This document shows positions 34,442-43,513 of a stretch of 64,000 nucleotides of DNA, piece after piece. Where the stretch lies: the NCBI RefSeq assembly GCF_016907895.1, contig NZ_JAFBCV010000005.1, positions 124,001 to 188,000 on the forward strand, given 5' to 3'. Position 1 is the stretch's first letter; the number at the start of each line of letters is the position of its first letter. Below the pieces are notes generated by a model. The model was not told the origin of the DNA, searched no databases, and saw only the letters and a list, made by a program, of their open reading frames with translations. The translations under genes were made by a program, and so were the position numbers. Source of the stretch: Shouchella xiaoxiensis (GTDB taxonomy: Bacteria > Bacillota > Bacilli > Bacillales > Bacillaceae_D).

Positions 34442-34476
34442 GTACGTATTGCATCTATCTATTAGGAGGATTTTTA

Positions 34477-35516
34477 TTGAATTTAATTGATTTAGGCTAT
34501 AGAGATGAACTTGCATATGACGGTGACGAAACATATTTAGCTCGCGTTATCCGTGAACATAAAGGACACTATACCATTCAGTCAACAGAAGCCACTTACC
34601 AAGCCGTTGTTCGTGGCAGACTGCACCATGAAGCGCAGTCGCGCCTTGAACTGCCAGCAGTAGGTGATTGGGTAGAAATAACGCCTCAAGCCCATGGTCA
34701 AGCTATGATCGAACGATTAATTCCCCGTTTTCCGCGATAACGCGAAAGGTCGCTGGCTTAAAAACAGAGGCGCAAATTATTGCAGCCAACGTGACAAAAG
34801 TGTTCATCGTGATCAGCAGCGCTGAACCACTGAACAAACGTAAGCTAGAGCGCTATCTTTCAGTCGTGTGGGACTCAGGTGCTTCACCAGTTGTAGTTCT
34901 TTCGAAAGCCGATTTATCAGAGGCAGCTGAAGAGATAAAACAGGAAGTAATCGATCTTGCGCATGGCAGTCCTGTTGAATTATGGAGTGCTGAGACGGAA
35001 GTTGGTAAAGCAGGCTTGTATGAGTTGATTCACCCTGCTGATACCATTGTTTTGATGGGTTCTTCTGGAGTAGGAAAATCGACTTTGCTTAATGCACTTT
35101 TTGCTGAAGAAAAAGAAAAGACCGGTGCGATCCGCGAGCATGATCAACGGGGCAGACATACAACCACCCACCGAGAGTTACATGTCTTGCCAACCGGCGG
35201 TATTGTAATTGACACACCAGGAATGAGAGAAATGCAGCTCTGGTCTAGTGACAACTCCGGTGAAGATGCCTCATTTTCTGATATCGTCTCCTTACAACAA
35301 CAGTGTCGATTTTCCGACTGTTCCCATACCTCAGAACCAGGCTGTGCGGTTTCGCAAGCATTAGCTGACCAAACGCTTGAGCAAGGTAGGTGGAATAACT
35401 ATCTTAAGCTTCAGCGTGAGAAAGCGCATGCGGAACGGAAGCAGAGCGCGAGACTTGCATCTGAACAAAAGAAACAATGGAAGAAGCAAACCGCAAATAG
35501 AAAACGTCATAAGTAA
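34477..35516 (+). pseudogene. RsgA-family ribosome-assembly GTPase paralogue, interrupted by a 1-base frameshift
   Basis: Two overlapping frames together encode a full-length RsgA/YjeQ-like protein of about 346 residues. The N-terminal OB-fold (34477-34740) breaks at TAA 34738; the rest continues in the -1 frame from about 34731. G motifs appear in the circularly permuted order: SKADL, GSSGVGKSTLLNAL, DTPGM, then a zinc knuckle CRFSDCSHTSEPGC. One missing base near the CCCC-G-TTTT tract (34723-34731) restores a continuous PRFSAITRKVAG. It starts at TTG 34477 with TAGGAGGA 6 bases upstream. It could be a real mutation, a homopolymer sequencing error or, less likely, a programmed shift. It does not lie beside prkC/rpe genes, so it is not the housekeeping copy. 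Confidence 0.85.
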
Positions 35517-35521
35517 TGAAA

Positions 35522-35555
35522 AAAGAAGCGCTGTACGAATGTACAGTGCTTCTTT
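35522..35555. terminator. Bidirectional terminator
   Basis: The stem AAAGAAGC-CTGTAC/GTACAG-GCTTCTTT has a GAAT loop, with a run of A before it (T-run on the minus strand). It separates the convergent GTPase and beta-helix genes. Confidence 0.8.
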
Positions 35556-35562
35556 CCGCTTG

Positions 35563-38499
35563 CTAATCCTTACATTTTTTATCGTAATCGCAACATTTTT
35601 CTCTTAGTCTCCGGCATTTTTCTGCTCGCTTATAATAATCAGGCTTGCCTAGAGGAATATATTGAGCAAACAGGTTCAAGTCCGAATTTGGCGCAATGAA
35701 GCTTTGCCCTGGTAAATAGGTCATTCCACTTCCGTCTGGAGCTGTATTCCAGCTTATGAAACGAAAACCTGGTCTTAAGGGAATTTGCAGTGGAATCGTA
35801 ATGATTTGATTTGGCGCAAACGGAATTGGATCAGGAATATTCGTTGCCGGAGGTCCGTCAGCGTCATTGGCAAAGAACGTTAATAAAAATTGATCTTCTG
35901 CAAATCGAGCAGTTAAAACGAGATTGCCCGTTGTTCCTACCGGTATTACCGTCACTCTGTTTCCAGCTTCATCAAAGAAACCTAAAAACTGTTGACCTGG
36001 AATTTGCTCTGGATCTTGCAATACAATCGGAAGATCAGTGACCGTATACGTTGGCGGATTTGGGTTTGCTTGCCCAGGGAATAGTCCTGCGTACGTAATT
36101 GTATAGACGATTGGTGCAATAACGACCTGAGTCGTGCCCTCTAATCTTACTTCCCACCCGTCAAACCCTACCGGCGGCTTAAGAAACGCATCTGCATCAG
36201 CCTGTGTTAATGTTGGATATGCAGGTGTAGCTATTGCTACTACAATTGGCGTGCCTTGTGGATTTGTTGAGACGTATGGCGTTCCATTCAATTGAATGAC
36301 CGAACCAGCTAAGGGCCCAATAATTTGCGCGACATTCGGTAAGCCAAGGATATAAAGCCCATTTGATAACTCACGATTGCCAGCTACATTCAAGGTACCC
36401 CCACTGAATACGCCAGGCGCAAGCGCATCTGCCGTGTTATTCGCTAGAATGTTTCTATCACTTAACGTAGCCGTCCCGTTATTGCTTATATAGAGACCAC
36501 CTCCATTTAACGCGCTGTTAGCTGTAATTGATCCTCCAACCAGATTAGCAACTCCGTTTGCCGTAACAAAGTAGCCTCCTCCATTGGCATTCGCGCGATT
36601 GTTGCTAATAATTCCTCCTGAAAGATTAACCTGATTATCACCTGATTGAATAATCCCTCCTCCAGATAAGCCAGCCACATTTCCAGAGATCGTCCCTCCT
36701 GAGAATGTGTGTGCCCCTTCACCACCGATGAAATAGCCACCACCGTTCCGAGCAGCTTGATTGTTAATAATTTGAACAGATGCCTCTACATTTGAACTGC
36801 CCGTAATAACGCAAACGCCTCCACCATTCGCGCTCACCAGTGCACCTGCCATTCCAGCTTGGTTATTTGAGATGACAACATCCCCACTTACCGTCAAGGT
36901 TCCAGCAGGACTCGTATTAAAGTAAATACCACCGCCATTTGCCGCTAATGAGCGATTGGCATTAATGAACGTTGATCCAGTAACAATTAAATGACTCGTA
37001 TCGTTCGAAAACCAAACACCGCCACCATTTCCTGTTGTTGCGACATTTCCCTCAATCGTACAATCTTGAATCGTTGTATTTAATACCCCGAGACCGCCAG
37101 TAAGGCGAAGGCCTCCACCTTCAACTTGAGCGGTATTCGTGGTTAGCGTATTTGAACTTAACTGCAACGTGCTTTGCCCGGCTTGTTGATTAGCAAAGAA
37201 AAAACCGCCACCTGCTTGACCTGCTTGATTATTCGTGATCCTATTATTCGTCACAATCGCGTTTGCACCGGCATCATTGTTTATTAGGACGCCGCCTCCA
37301 CTTTGACCTGAACGATTTTGATCGATTGTGGAGTTATCCAAATTAAATGTTAATAAACTTGGTCCACCGTTCACAAAGATTCCGCCGCCGTTGGACCCTG
37401 CTTGATTTCCTGTTGCATCAATCGCTGAAATCGTCACCGTTGAAGGAATTGTTGTTGATGTATTGTTGTAAAAGAAGCCCCCTCCAGCCCCTGCTCTTGC
37501 TTGATTATTAAGGAATTGAGCGCCAGTGATGTTCACCGTACCGCCTATTTGAGTCGACACGCCTAACCCACCAGCAATCGATGCGCTATTCCCTGTAAAA
37601 ACTCCACCTGTAACAGTAAGGTTTGCACCACCAGTATTAGCAACAAGCAGAGAGCCTCCGCCGTTGCCAACAGCAGTGTTATTCGTAAATGTTGGAGCAG
37701 CCGTTATTGTATATTGATCAAGACTATTTGTGCTTAAAAAAAACACACCAGCCCCTCCAGAAGCCTGATTCCCTGAAATCAAGGCATTACCTGTAATTAA
37801 GAGAGAAACAGGTACCGAATTGTTGGTTAGATTTGTATAATAGATCCCTCCTCCATTACCGATCGCCGTGTTATTGGCAATTTGAACAGAATCACCAATT
37901 GTTAAATCACTACCTACTCCATCAACATAACAGCTAGAGAAAATCCCGCCCCCTTGTTGGGCTCTGTTATTCACAATGGCTGCGCTACCTGAAATCGTTA
38001 CACTATCACCTACATTACGTCGGGCGATCATGACGCCGCCACCACTTGTACGTGAAATACAACCGGTGATTGTGGCGTTTGCCCTCATAATGAAGCCACT
38101 TGGTGTACCTACAAGTCCTCTTAAATAAAATCCACCTCCTTCTTGAAAGGCATAGTTATTTTGCAATGTGAGATTTGTATCTAAGATTACCGTTCCACCT
38201 TGGGCACTAATGAGACTTCGATTGGTTATAATCCCTTCCGGATTACCAGCTAAATTGCCATCTAGCGTAATGTTTTGAAACGTCACGGTTGCTCCGTTAA
38301 TTACATTAAACATATACCCTGGTAGAGGGAAATTGGCCACTTTAGATAACGTTTGTATCCCTGGACCTTGGCTCGTAATAACCGTACTGTAATTCACATT
38401 AATTTGCGCGCTTATTTGGAAGCTTGCCGTTATTTCTAGTGGCGACTGTTGTGCTGCAACAGCAGCTAATAGTTGAGCTTCATTTGCTACAAGAACCAT
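35563..38499 (-). CDS. Large repeat protein, right-handed beta-helix with Cys-rich tail
   Basis: 978 residues. About 30 imperfect units of the form N-x-A-x-x-x-GGG-x-x-x (for example ITNNQAGQAGGGFFFANQ) span residues 60-720, typical of Pmp-like right-handed beta-helices. Two InlB-type repeats follow (ITYAGLFPGQANPNPPTY, FRFISWNTAPDGSGMTYLPG). The last 25 residues are basic and Cys-rich (KCRRLREKCCDYDKKCKD). There is no signal peptide or sortase motif, so it is not a normal secreted adhesin. An upstream CATAGACTA matches a mother-cell sigma -10, which suggests a spore-surface role; that is inference. Confidence 0.85.
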   Translation of the reverse strand: MVLVANEAQLLAAVAAQQSPLEITASFQISAQINVNYSTVITSQGPGIQTLSKVANFPLPGYMFNVINGATVTFQNITLDGNLAGNPEGIITNRSLISAQGGTVILDTNLTLQNNYAFQEGGGFYLRGLVGTPSGFIMRANATITGCISRTSGGGVMIARRNVGDSVTISGSAAIVNNRAQQGGGIFSSCYVDGVGSDLTIGDSVQIANNTAIGNGGGIYYTNLTNNSVPVSLLITGNALISGNQASGGAGVFFLSTNSLDQYTITAAPTFTNNTAVGNGGGSLLVANTGGANLTVTGGVFTGNSASIAGGLGVSTQIGGTVNITGAQFLNNQARAGAGGGFFYNNTSTTIPSTVTISAIDATGNQAGSNGGGIFVNGGPSLLTFNLDNSTIDQNRSGQSGGGVLINNDAGANAIVTNNRITNNQAGQAGGGFFFANQQAGQSTLQLSSNTLTTNTAQVEGGGLRLTGGLGVLNTTIQDCTIEGNVATTGNGGGVWFSNDTSHLIVTGSTFINANRSLAANGGGIYFNTSPAGTLTVSGDVVISNNQAGMAGALVSANGGGVCVITGSSNVEASVQIINNQAARNGGGYFIGGEGAHTFSGGTISGNVAGLSGGGIIQSGDNQVNLSGGIISNNRANANGGGYFVTANGVANLVGGSITANSALNGGGLYISNNGTATLSDRNILANNTADALAPGVFSGGTLNVAGNRELSNGLYILGLPNVAQIIGPLAGSVIQLNGTPYVSTNPQGTPIVVAIATPAYPTLTQADADAFLKPPVGFDGWEVRLEGTTQVVIAPIVYTITYAGLFPGQANPNPPTYTVTDLPIVLQDPEQIPGQQFLGFFDEAGNRVTVIPVGTTGNLVLTARFAEDQFLLTFFANDADGPPATNIPDPIPFAPNQIITIPLQIPLRPGFRFISWNTAPDGSGMTYLPGQSFIAPNSDLNLFAQYIPLGKPDYYKRAEKCRRLREKCCDYDKKCKD

Positions 38500-38533
38500 C
38501 TCATTATCTTCCTTTCATCGTTTTCTGCTCTTG

Positions 38534-38542
38534 TAGTCTATG
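38534..38542 (-). promoter_or_regulatory. Possible sigma-E/sigma-K -10 element
   Basis: CATAGACTA on the minus strand fits CATANNNTA, 35 bases before the ATG of the beta-helix gene. No good -35 is seen at the expected distance; an ATA lies 14-15 bases upstream, slightly too close for sigma-E. Confidence 0.35.
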
Positions 38543-38605
38543 TTTCTTAGTCTTCATATGATTGAGGCAGGTTACTCGACTAGCGAAAATTGATGAACGG
38601 ATCTA

Positions 38606-38637
38606 GAAAAAACCAACCGCTTAGTAAGCAGTTGGTT
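38606..38637 (-). terminator. Terminator overlapping the tetR stop codon
   Basis: The stem AACCAAC-GCTT/AAGC-GTTGGTT (38611-38637) is followed on the minus strand by TTTTTTC. The TAA of the regulator gene lies within the hairpin. Confidence 0.8.
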
Positions 38638-39256
38638 CCTTAAGAGCTTTATCTAAGATCGGCATCATTAATGTATCAACGATCCGAACAACATATGCAT
38701 GGTCAAATGCTTTGCCAATTAAAAAGACACGATAGGTAATTAAAGCGGGACCGATGTCAGCAAGCAAATCTAGCTCTGGATCGGTCAACGCATGCTGTTC
38801 TTTTAAAAACGGTTGAATAATTGACTCAATCGTTGCTCGATGCTGGTAATAGAAATCATTATGAAGCCCTTTTTCTAATTCTTTATGATGAGGCATGGCC
38901 GAACCAATTGCTGTCAGTGCTTTTTGATAATTGGCTTGTTCATTTTGAAAAACAAGCGAAAGCATATCAATTAATTGATCTCTCAACGCTTTCTCTCGAT
39001 TAAGCGTCTGACAAAGTGTTTTAAATGGACTTATCGATGATGCTGCATCGATAACCAAGGCGGTCTTTGATGACCAGCGCCGATAGATTGTTGCTTTTCC
39101 AACCTTCGCTTTTGCGGCAACAGCTTCTATTGTTAAGGATTCATAGCCATTCTCAGCTAGTAATTCCAGTGTGGCAGTTAAAATCACTTCATTTCTTGAG
39201 AGATCAAGAGGTCTACCGCGCTTGCTTTCATCTTGGTCAATCTGTTCTGCGTTCAT
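38621..39256 (-). CDS. TetR/AcrR-family regulator
   Basis: 211 residues. The N-terminal helix-turn-helix ([43 protein letters not shown]) spans about 25-67; the C-terminal ligand domain is of the TetR_C_16 type. It is divergent from a DHA2 multidrug transporter, which it most likely represses. ATG 39256. The 162-base gap between them holds a promoter and a palindrome. Confidence 0.88.
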   Translation of the reverse strand: MNAEQIDQDESKRGRPLDLSRNEVILTATLELLAENGYESLTIEAVAAKAKVGKATIYRRWSSKTALVIDAASSISPFKTLCQTLNREKALRDQLIDMLSLVFQNEQANYQKALTAIGSAMPHHKELEKGLHNDFYYQHRATIESIIQPFLKEQHALTDPELDLLADIGPALITYRVFLIGKAFDHAYVVRIVDTLMMPILDKALKEPTAY

Positions 39257-39333
39257 TAAAATAGCACCTGCCCTATTCAGGTTATTACTTACAAGCTTAG
39301 CACCTCAGCCTTATTTTTACAAATACGGACCTA

Positions 39334-39385
39334 TTGCGTTTCGTAATTCATGGTGGTAAGATAACGTAGCTGAACGCAGACGTTC
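39334..39385 (+). promoter_or_regulatory. Efflux gene promoter and candidate TetR operator
   Basis: TTGCGT (39334-39339), a 17-base spacer and TAAGAT (39357-39362) form a promoter, and GAACGCAGACGTTC (39372-39385, 5-base arms, 4-base centre) sits at the start of the transcript where a repressor would act. Confidence 0.5.
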
Positions 39386-39418
39386 TATATTTCTTTTTTT
39401 ATGAGTGGAGGTTAAAAG

Positions 39419-40882
39419 ATGGCGGTTATTGGTCAAGAAAGTGATGCTGCTAAAGAAACAAGCAGACCAGACATTAACCCAATTCCGGTTATTGCCGTAT
39501 TATTATCAGGAGCATTTGTGGCGATTTTAAGTGAAACCATTTTGAATGTCGCCCTAAATGCTATTATGGATGACTTCGGTGTTTTCTCAAGCACCGCACA
39601 ATGGTTAGTTACCGGATACATGCTTGTAATTGGTATACTCGTGCCAATTTCAGCTTATTTTATGCAACGATTTACGACGAGGCAGTTATTTATTACAGCC
39701 ATGTCCCTATTTTCAATTGGAACGCTAATTTCAGGATTAAGTCCTATTTTTTCGATTTTATTAATTGGTCGCTTAACACAAGCAGTTGGTACAGCGATTA
39801 TGATTCCGCTATTAATTAACATTATTCTTTCCGTTATTCCAGTTGAACGCCGTGGTGCAGCTATGGGTATGGTTGGTTTAGTGATTATGTTTGCTCCAGC
39901 GATTGGACCAACCGTATCAGGGTTGATTGTTTCCAACTTTTCGTGGCGCTGGTTGTTTTTCTTCATTTTACCGATTGCACTTGGCTCGTTGTTTTTCGGA
40001 ATGAAGGTACTAACGAATATTTCAGAAACAACTAAACCTAAATTAGATGTCCTATCCTTCTTATTATCTTCACTTGGATTCGGGGGCATTGTTTACGGCT
40101 TTAGCGCTTCTGGTAAGGGCGATGCAAGTTTAACAGATCCACTTGTACTCTCTTTTCTAATAATAGGATTTGTATCAATCGCATTGTTTAGCTGGCGCCA
40201 GTTAAAGCTAGAGAACCCTTTGCTAGATATACGCGTATTCCGCTATCCCATGTTTTTAATTGGACTCTTACTTGTCATGCTCGTTATGATGACGATGTTT
40301 GCAATGATGCTTGTCATGCCGATTTATATGCAAGGTGCATTGTTATTCACAGCTGTTACAACAGGCTTGATTATGCTTCCAGGGGGGTTATTGAATGGGG
40401 CAATGTCTCCGATAATGGGTCGTTTATTTGATAAGTTTGGCCCGAGACCCCTGCTTATCCCTGGTACGATTATTCTTGCAGCAATTGTCTTCACTTATCG
40501 CTTTACTGTTCCAGGAATTCCTGTTTGGATTGTTGTTGTTCAACAAGCGATTCTAATGATTGCAGTTGCGATGATCATGATGCCGGCGCAAACAAATGGC
40601 TTGAATCAAATACCGGAAAAACTGTATCCTCATGGTACTGCGATTATGAATACGCTGATGCAAGTTTCTGGTGCGATTGGAGCAGCTCTATTTATTTCTG
40701 TAATGGAAACAGGTCAACAAACCTATCTTGATACGAATGACATCGTAAATCCAACGGAACAACAAACAATTGATGCTTTAACGTACGGCTCGCAACAAAG
40801 CTTTTCGACCGGCTTTTACTTAGCGCTCGCAGCAGTTGTGCTTGCTTTACTAGTTAAACGTAGTCAACAAAAGAAACAGTAA
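39419..40882 (+). CDS. DHA2-family MFS drug transporter (EmrB/QacA-like)
   Basis: 487 residues with about 14 membrane segments. It has the DHA2 motif LNVALNAIMDDFGVFSSTAQWLVTGYML near the N-terminus, GRLTQAVGTAIMIPLL near 130 and motif C GPTVSGLIV near 168. It resembles Bacillus LmrB/MdtP-type exporters. RBS GGAGG precedes ATG 39419. The divergent TetR gene and operator suggest inducible efflux. Confidence 0.9.
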   Translation: MAVIGQESDAAKETSRPDINPIPVIAVLLSGAFVAILSETILNVALNAIMDDFGVFSSTAQWLVTGYMLVIGILVPISAYFMQRFTTRQLFITAMSLFSIGTLISGLSPIFSILLIGRLTQAVGTAIMIPLLINIILSVIPVERRGAAMGMVGLVIMFAPAIGPTVSGLIVSNFSWRWLFFFILPIALGSLFFGMKVLTNISETTKPKLDVLSFLLSSLGFGGIVYGFSASGKGDASLTDPLVLSFLIIGFVSIALFSWRQLKLENPLLDIRVFRYPMFLIGLLLVMLVMMTMFAMMLVMPIYMQGALLFTAVTTGLIMLPGGLLNGAMSPIMGRLFDKFGPRPLLIPGTIILAAIVFTYRFTVPGIPVWIVVVQQAILMIAVAMIMMPAQTNGLNQIPEKLYPHGTAIMNTLMQVSGAIGAALFISVMETGQQTYLDTNDIVNPTEQQTIDALTYGSQQSFSTGFYLALAAVVLALLVKRSQQKKQ

Positions 40883-40901
40883 GAATTATTTCATTTCTAT
40901 A

Positions 40902-40930
40902 AACGATACGCTCTCGCGTATCGTTTTTTT
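40902..40930 (+). terminator. Terminator of the efflux gene
   Basis: The perfect 10-bp stem AACGATACGC/GCGTATCGTT with a TCTC loop is followed by TTTTTTT. Confidence 0.9.
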
Positions 40931-40978
40931 CTTGAAGAATGAGATCTCCTCTCTTTAAGCTATCTCACAAAATGAACC

Positions 40979-41007
40979 TTGACTTTCCATACAAAAACCG
41001 CTATCTT
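40979..41007 (+). promoter_or_regulatory. proS promoter
   Basis: TTGACT, a 17-base spacer and TATCTT lie directly upstream of the T-box leader. Confidence 0.7.
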
Positions 41008-41023
41008 TATTAGAAATATTTAC

Positions 41024-41235
41024 AACGAAGATAAGGATTAGTAAAGCATAGGACCTTACACAGAGAGGAAGCGTACGCTGCGAGCTTCTTAAGGAAATCG
41101 CTTGAACCTGCCTTGGAGTTCGCGGATTCCGCGCGGTGTTTACACCGTTATCAATCAGAGTGTACATGTTTATTGTGTAAACGAGGGTGGTACCGCCAAA
41201 GCTTGGTCCCTTACAGGGATGAGGCTTTTTTGTGT
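41024..41235 (+). ncRNA. T-box leader, proline-specific
   Basis: It opens with ACGAAGATAAGGATTAGTA, the usual stem I start, contains the T-box AGGGTGGTACCGC (41184-41196) and ends in a terminator (AAAGCTTGGTCCCT/AGGGAT-AGGCTTTTTT). The likely specifier is CCT at 41107-41109 in the sequence GAACCTG, matching proline. Uncharged tRNA-Pro should stabilise the antiterminator and switch on proS. Confidence 0.9.
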
Positions 41236-41259
41236 TTTAAAAAAAATGAGGTGACGAGG

Positions 41260-42699
41260 ATGTCCAAGAAAAACAAAGGGTTTGTACAACAGATTACCGA
41301 CATGGACGGTGATTTCGCCCAGTGGTATACCGATGTTGTTAAACAAGCTGATTTAATTGATTATGGACCAGTTCGAGGAACCATGATCATGAAGCCTTAT
41401 GGCTATGCGCTGTGGGAACATATTCGCGATGTGCTCGACAATCGAATTAAACAAACTGGGCACTCGAATGTTCAGTTCCCTCTTTTTATCCCAGAAAGCT
41501 TGCTTCAAAAAGAAAAAGATCATATTGAAGGGTTTGCTCCAGAAGTGGCTTGGGTTACGCACGGGGGTTCTGAAGAATTACATGAACGATTAGTGGTCCG
41601 CCCTACATCAGAAGTGTTGTTCTGCGATTACTATGCACGCAACATTCATTCATACCGAGATTTGCCAATGCTTTATAACCAATGGGCTAACGTAGTTCGC
41701 TGGGAAAAAACAACCCGCCCTTTTCTGCGTTCATTGGAGTTTCAATGGCAGGAAGGACATACAGCACATGCTACGCATGAAGAAGCAGAGATAGAGACGA
41801 GACAAATGCTTGATGTCTATACCGAAATTGTTGAAAACCAGCTAGCGATTCCTGTCATTCGCGGAACAAAAACAGAAAATGAAAAATTTGCCGGCGCCGT
41901 CTATACATTAACGATCGAAAGCCTCATGCATGACGGAAAAGCCTTGCAATCAGGTACGTCTCACCATCTTGGAACAGGGTTTGCCGAGTCATTTAATATA
42001 ACCTACTTGGATGAAAAAGGGACTCAAAACCATGTTCACCAAACATCGTGGGGGATTACAACACGATTGATTGGTGCACTCATCATGGTTCATGGTGATC
42101 AAAGTGGGCTTGTGCTTCCACCAAAGGTCGCACCAACTCAAGCCATTCTTATTCCAATTGCTCAACATAAAGACGGCGTACTCGATAAAGCTAGAGCGAT
42201 ACTTCATCAGCTGACACCACATATTCGTATACAGCTTGATGATTCTGATAAAACACCTGGCTGGAAATTTAATGAGCATGAAATGAAAGGTGTCCCTATT
42301 CGAATTGAGCTAGGTCCTAAAGATATTGAAAAAAATCAAGCCGTGCTCGTACGCAGAGATACTCGTGAGAAAATCATTGTCTCCTTAGAAGCGCTACCGA
42401 CAGCATTAACGCAATTGCTTGAAACGATACAGTCAGATTTATATCAAACAGCAAAAGAAAAACAACTTGCGAAAACAACATCCGTCTCATCATTTGTAGA
42501 ATTTGCAGCTTCGTTAACATCAAACCCAGGATTCATCCGGGCAATGTGGTGTGGAGAAACCGCTTGCGAAAAAGCGATAAAAGAGCAAACCGGCGCAACG
42601 GCTCGGTGTATCCCGTTTGAACAAGCTTCTTTATCAGAGCACTGTGTTTATTGTGGTAAAGAAGCACAGAAAGAAGTTTATTGGGCAAAAGCCTATTAA
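41260..42699 (+). CDS. proS: Prolyl-tRNA synthetase, short archaeal/eukaryotic-like type
   Basis: 479 residues, the length of the archaeal-type enzyme, not the 560-570 of bacterial ProS with an editing insert. Class II motifs are visible: motif 2 EKTTRPFLRSLEFQWQEGHTAH near residue 150, RPTSEV near 116 and the C-terminal zinc-like cysteines (WCGETAC, CVYCG). ATG at 41260 follows GAGGTGACGAGG; the open frame extends upstream through the T-box, which is rejected. Because the editing domain is absent, a separate YbaK/ProXp-type deacylase may be needed. Confidence 0.95.
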   Translation: MSKKNKGFVQQITDMDGDFAQWYTDVVKQADLIDYGPVRGTMIMKPYGYALWEHIRDVLDNRIKQTGHSNVQFPLFIPESLLQKEKDHIEGFAPEVAWVTHGGSEELHERLVVRPTSEVLFCDYYARNIHSYRDLPMLYNQWANVVRWEKTTRPFLRSLEFQWQEGHTAHATHEEAEIETRQMLDVYTEIVENQLAIPVIRGTKTENEKFAGAVYTLTIESLMHDGKALQSGTSHHLGTGFAESFNITYLDEKGTQNHVHQTSWGITTRLIGALIMVHGDQSGLVLPPKVAPTQAILIPIAQHKDGVLDKARAILHQLTPHIRIQLDDSDKTPGWKFNEHEMKGVPIRIELGPKDIEKNQAVLVRRDTREKIIVSLEALPTALTQLLETIQSDLYQTAKEKQLAKTTSVSSFVEFAASLTSNPGFIRAMWCGETACEKAIKEQTGATARCIPFEQASLSEHCVYCGKEAQKEVYWAKAY

Positions 42700-42797
42700 A
42701 GTTAGGTCTATAAAAAAATCGGGAGGATCGCGAATTTCTCCTAATTTCCTATTTCCTGGGGAATAATGTCGATTTAAAAGTATGAAAGGAGTTTTAT

Positions 42798-43244
42798 GTG
42801 AAAAAATATCGCCCTTTCTTCTCTTGGCTCCTTGTGGTCTTATGGATGATTCTCATTTTTTATTTATCGCACCAGCCTGGAGAAGAATCTTCAGATCTAA
42901 GTGGTGGTCTGATGGCTTTGCTTAACAGCATTCTTCCATTTGACCTATTAGAAAATCAAACTGTTCATACACTCTTGCGAAAAGGCGCCCATATTAGTGC
43001 TTATTTCGTTCTAAGTTTATTAGTAATGAATGCGTTTGGACAGCTGGCTATCGTTGGTAAGCGGCGCGTGTATATGACATTTGCTATCAGCTTGGCCTAT
43101 GCCATCTCTGATGAGGTTCATCAACTTTTTATCCCTGGACGAAGTGGTCAGGTAACGGATGTGTTGATTGACTGCTTAGGCAGTGCAATAGGAATTGCGT
43201 GTTACAGCCTATTTGTTCAACTTAAAAAACGCTATTGGCCGTAA
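42798..43244 (+). CDS. VanZ-like family membrane protein
   Basis: 148 residues with four hydrophobic segments. It shows the VanZ pattern IFYLSHQPG near 20, RKGAHISAYFVLSLL near 66 and AYAISDEVHQLFIPGRSGQVTDVLIDCLGSAIG near 99-131. VanZ proteins are linked to teicoplanin resistance in some species but most Bacillus copies are uncharacterised. GTG start at 42798 with AAAGGAG upstream. Confidence 0.88.
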   Translation: MKKYRPFFSWLLVVLWMILIFYLSHQPGEESSDLSGGLMALLNSILPFDLLENQTVHTLLRKGAHISAYFVLSLLVMNAFGQLAIVGKRRVYMTFAISLAYAISDEVHQLFIPGRSGQVTDVLIDCLGSAIGIACYSLFVQLKKRYWP

Positions 43245-43322
43245 GCTTGGTCTATAACTTTCGTAGATATCGTTAATTTTTACGAACTTCATCCTCTTTC
43301 TACTATAAGGAGGGTGAGGAGA

Positions 43323-43481
43323 ATGACAAATCTAAATGAATGGGTTTTTATTCTTGGGAATTTCGGCTTCCCCGTTGTTGTGGCTGGCTACTTATTAATA
43401 CGCTTTGAGAAGAAGATTGAAGTGTTAACAGCCGTCATTAATGAGTTGAAAAACACGCTAACAAAAAAAGATAAGCGTTGA
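43323..43481 (+). CDS. Small YvrJ-family-like membrane protein
   Basis: 52 residues. It begins MTNLNEWVFILGNFGFPVVV, contains one membrane helix ending in YLLIRFEKKIEVLTAVI and has a basic tail. The GFPVVVAxYLLxRxEKKxExL pattern is that of the YvrJ family of tiny phage-holin-like Bacillus proteins. Strong RBS (AAGGAGGGTGAGGAG) before ATG 43323 and a terminator 30 bases after the stop support expression. Confidence 0.8.
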   Translation: MTNLNEWVFILGNFGFPVVVAGYLLIRFEKKIEVLTAVINELKNTLTKKDKR

Positions 43482-43513
43482 GCGAACGGCAGCTATGTCT
43501 GCAGGAATTGTAC

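Noticed and set aside
34720-34740. Programmed -1 frameshift in the GTPase gene
   Set aside because: The A-site TTT can re-pair but the P-site CGT to CCG cannot, and no downstream stimulatory structure is obvious; mutation or sequencing error is simpler.
35811-36041. Antisense open frames within the beta-helix gene
   Set aside because: They are shadows of the repetitive Gly/Asn-rich coding sequence with no RBS or family match.
35563-38499. Tandem repeats as a CRISPR or DNA satellite
   Set aside because: The periodicity is at protein level (GGG units of variable length); the DNA units are diverged and in frame.
41113-41259. Extended open frame upstream of proS
   Set aside because: It covers the T-box and terminator, has no RBS, and the ProS family start fits ATG 41260.
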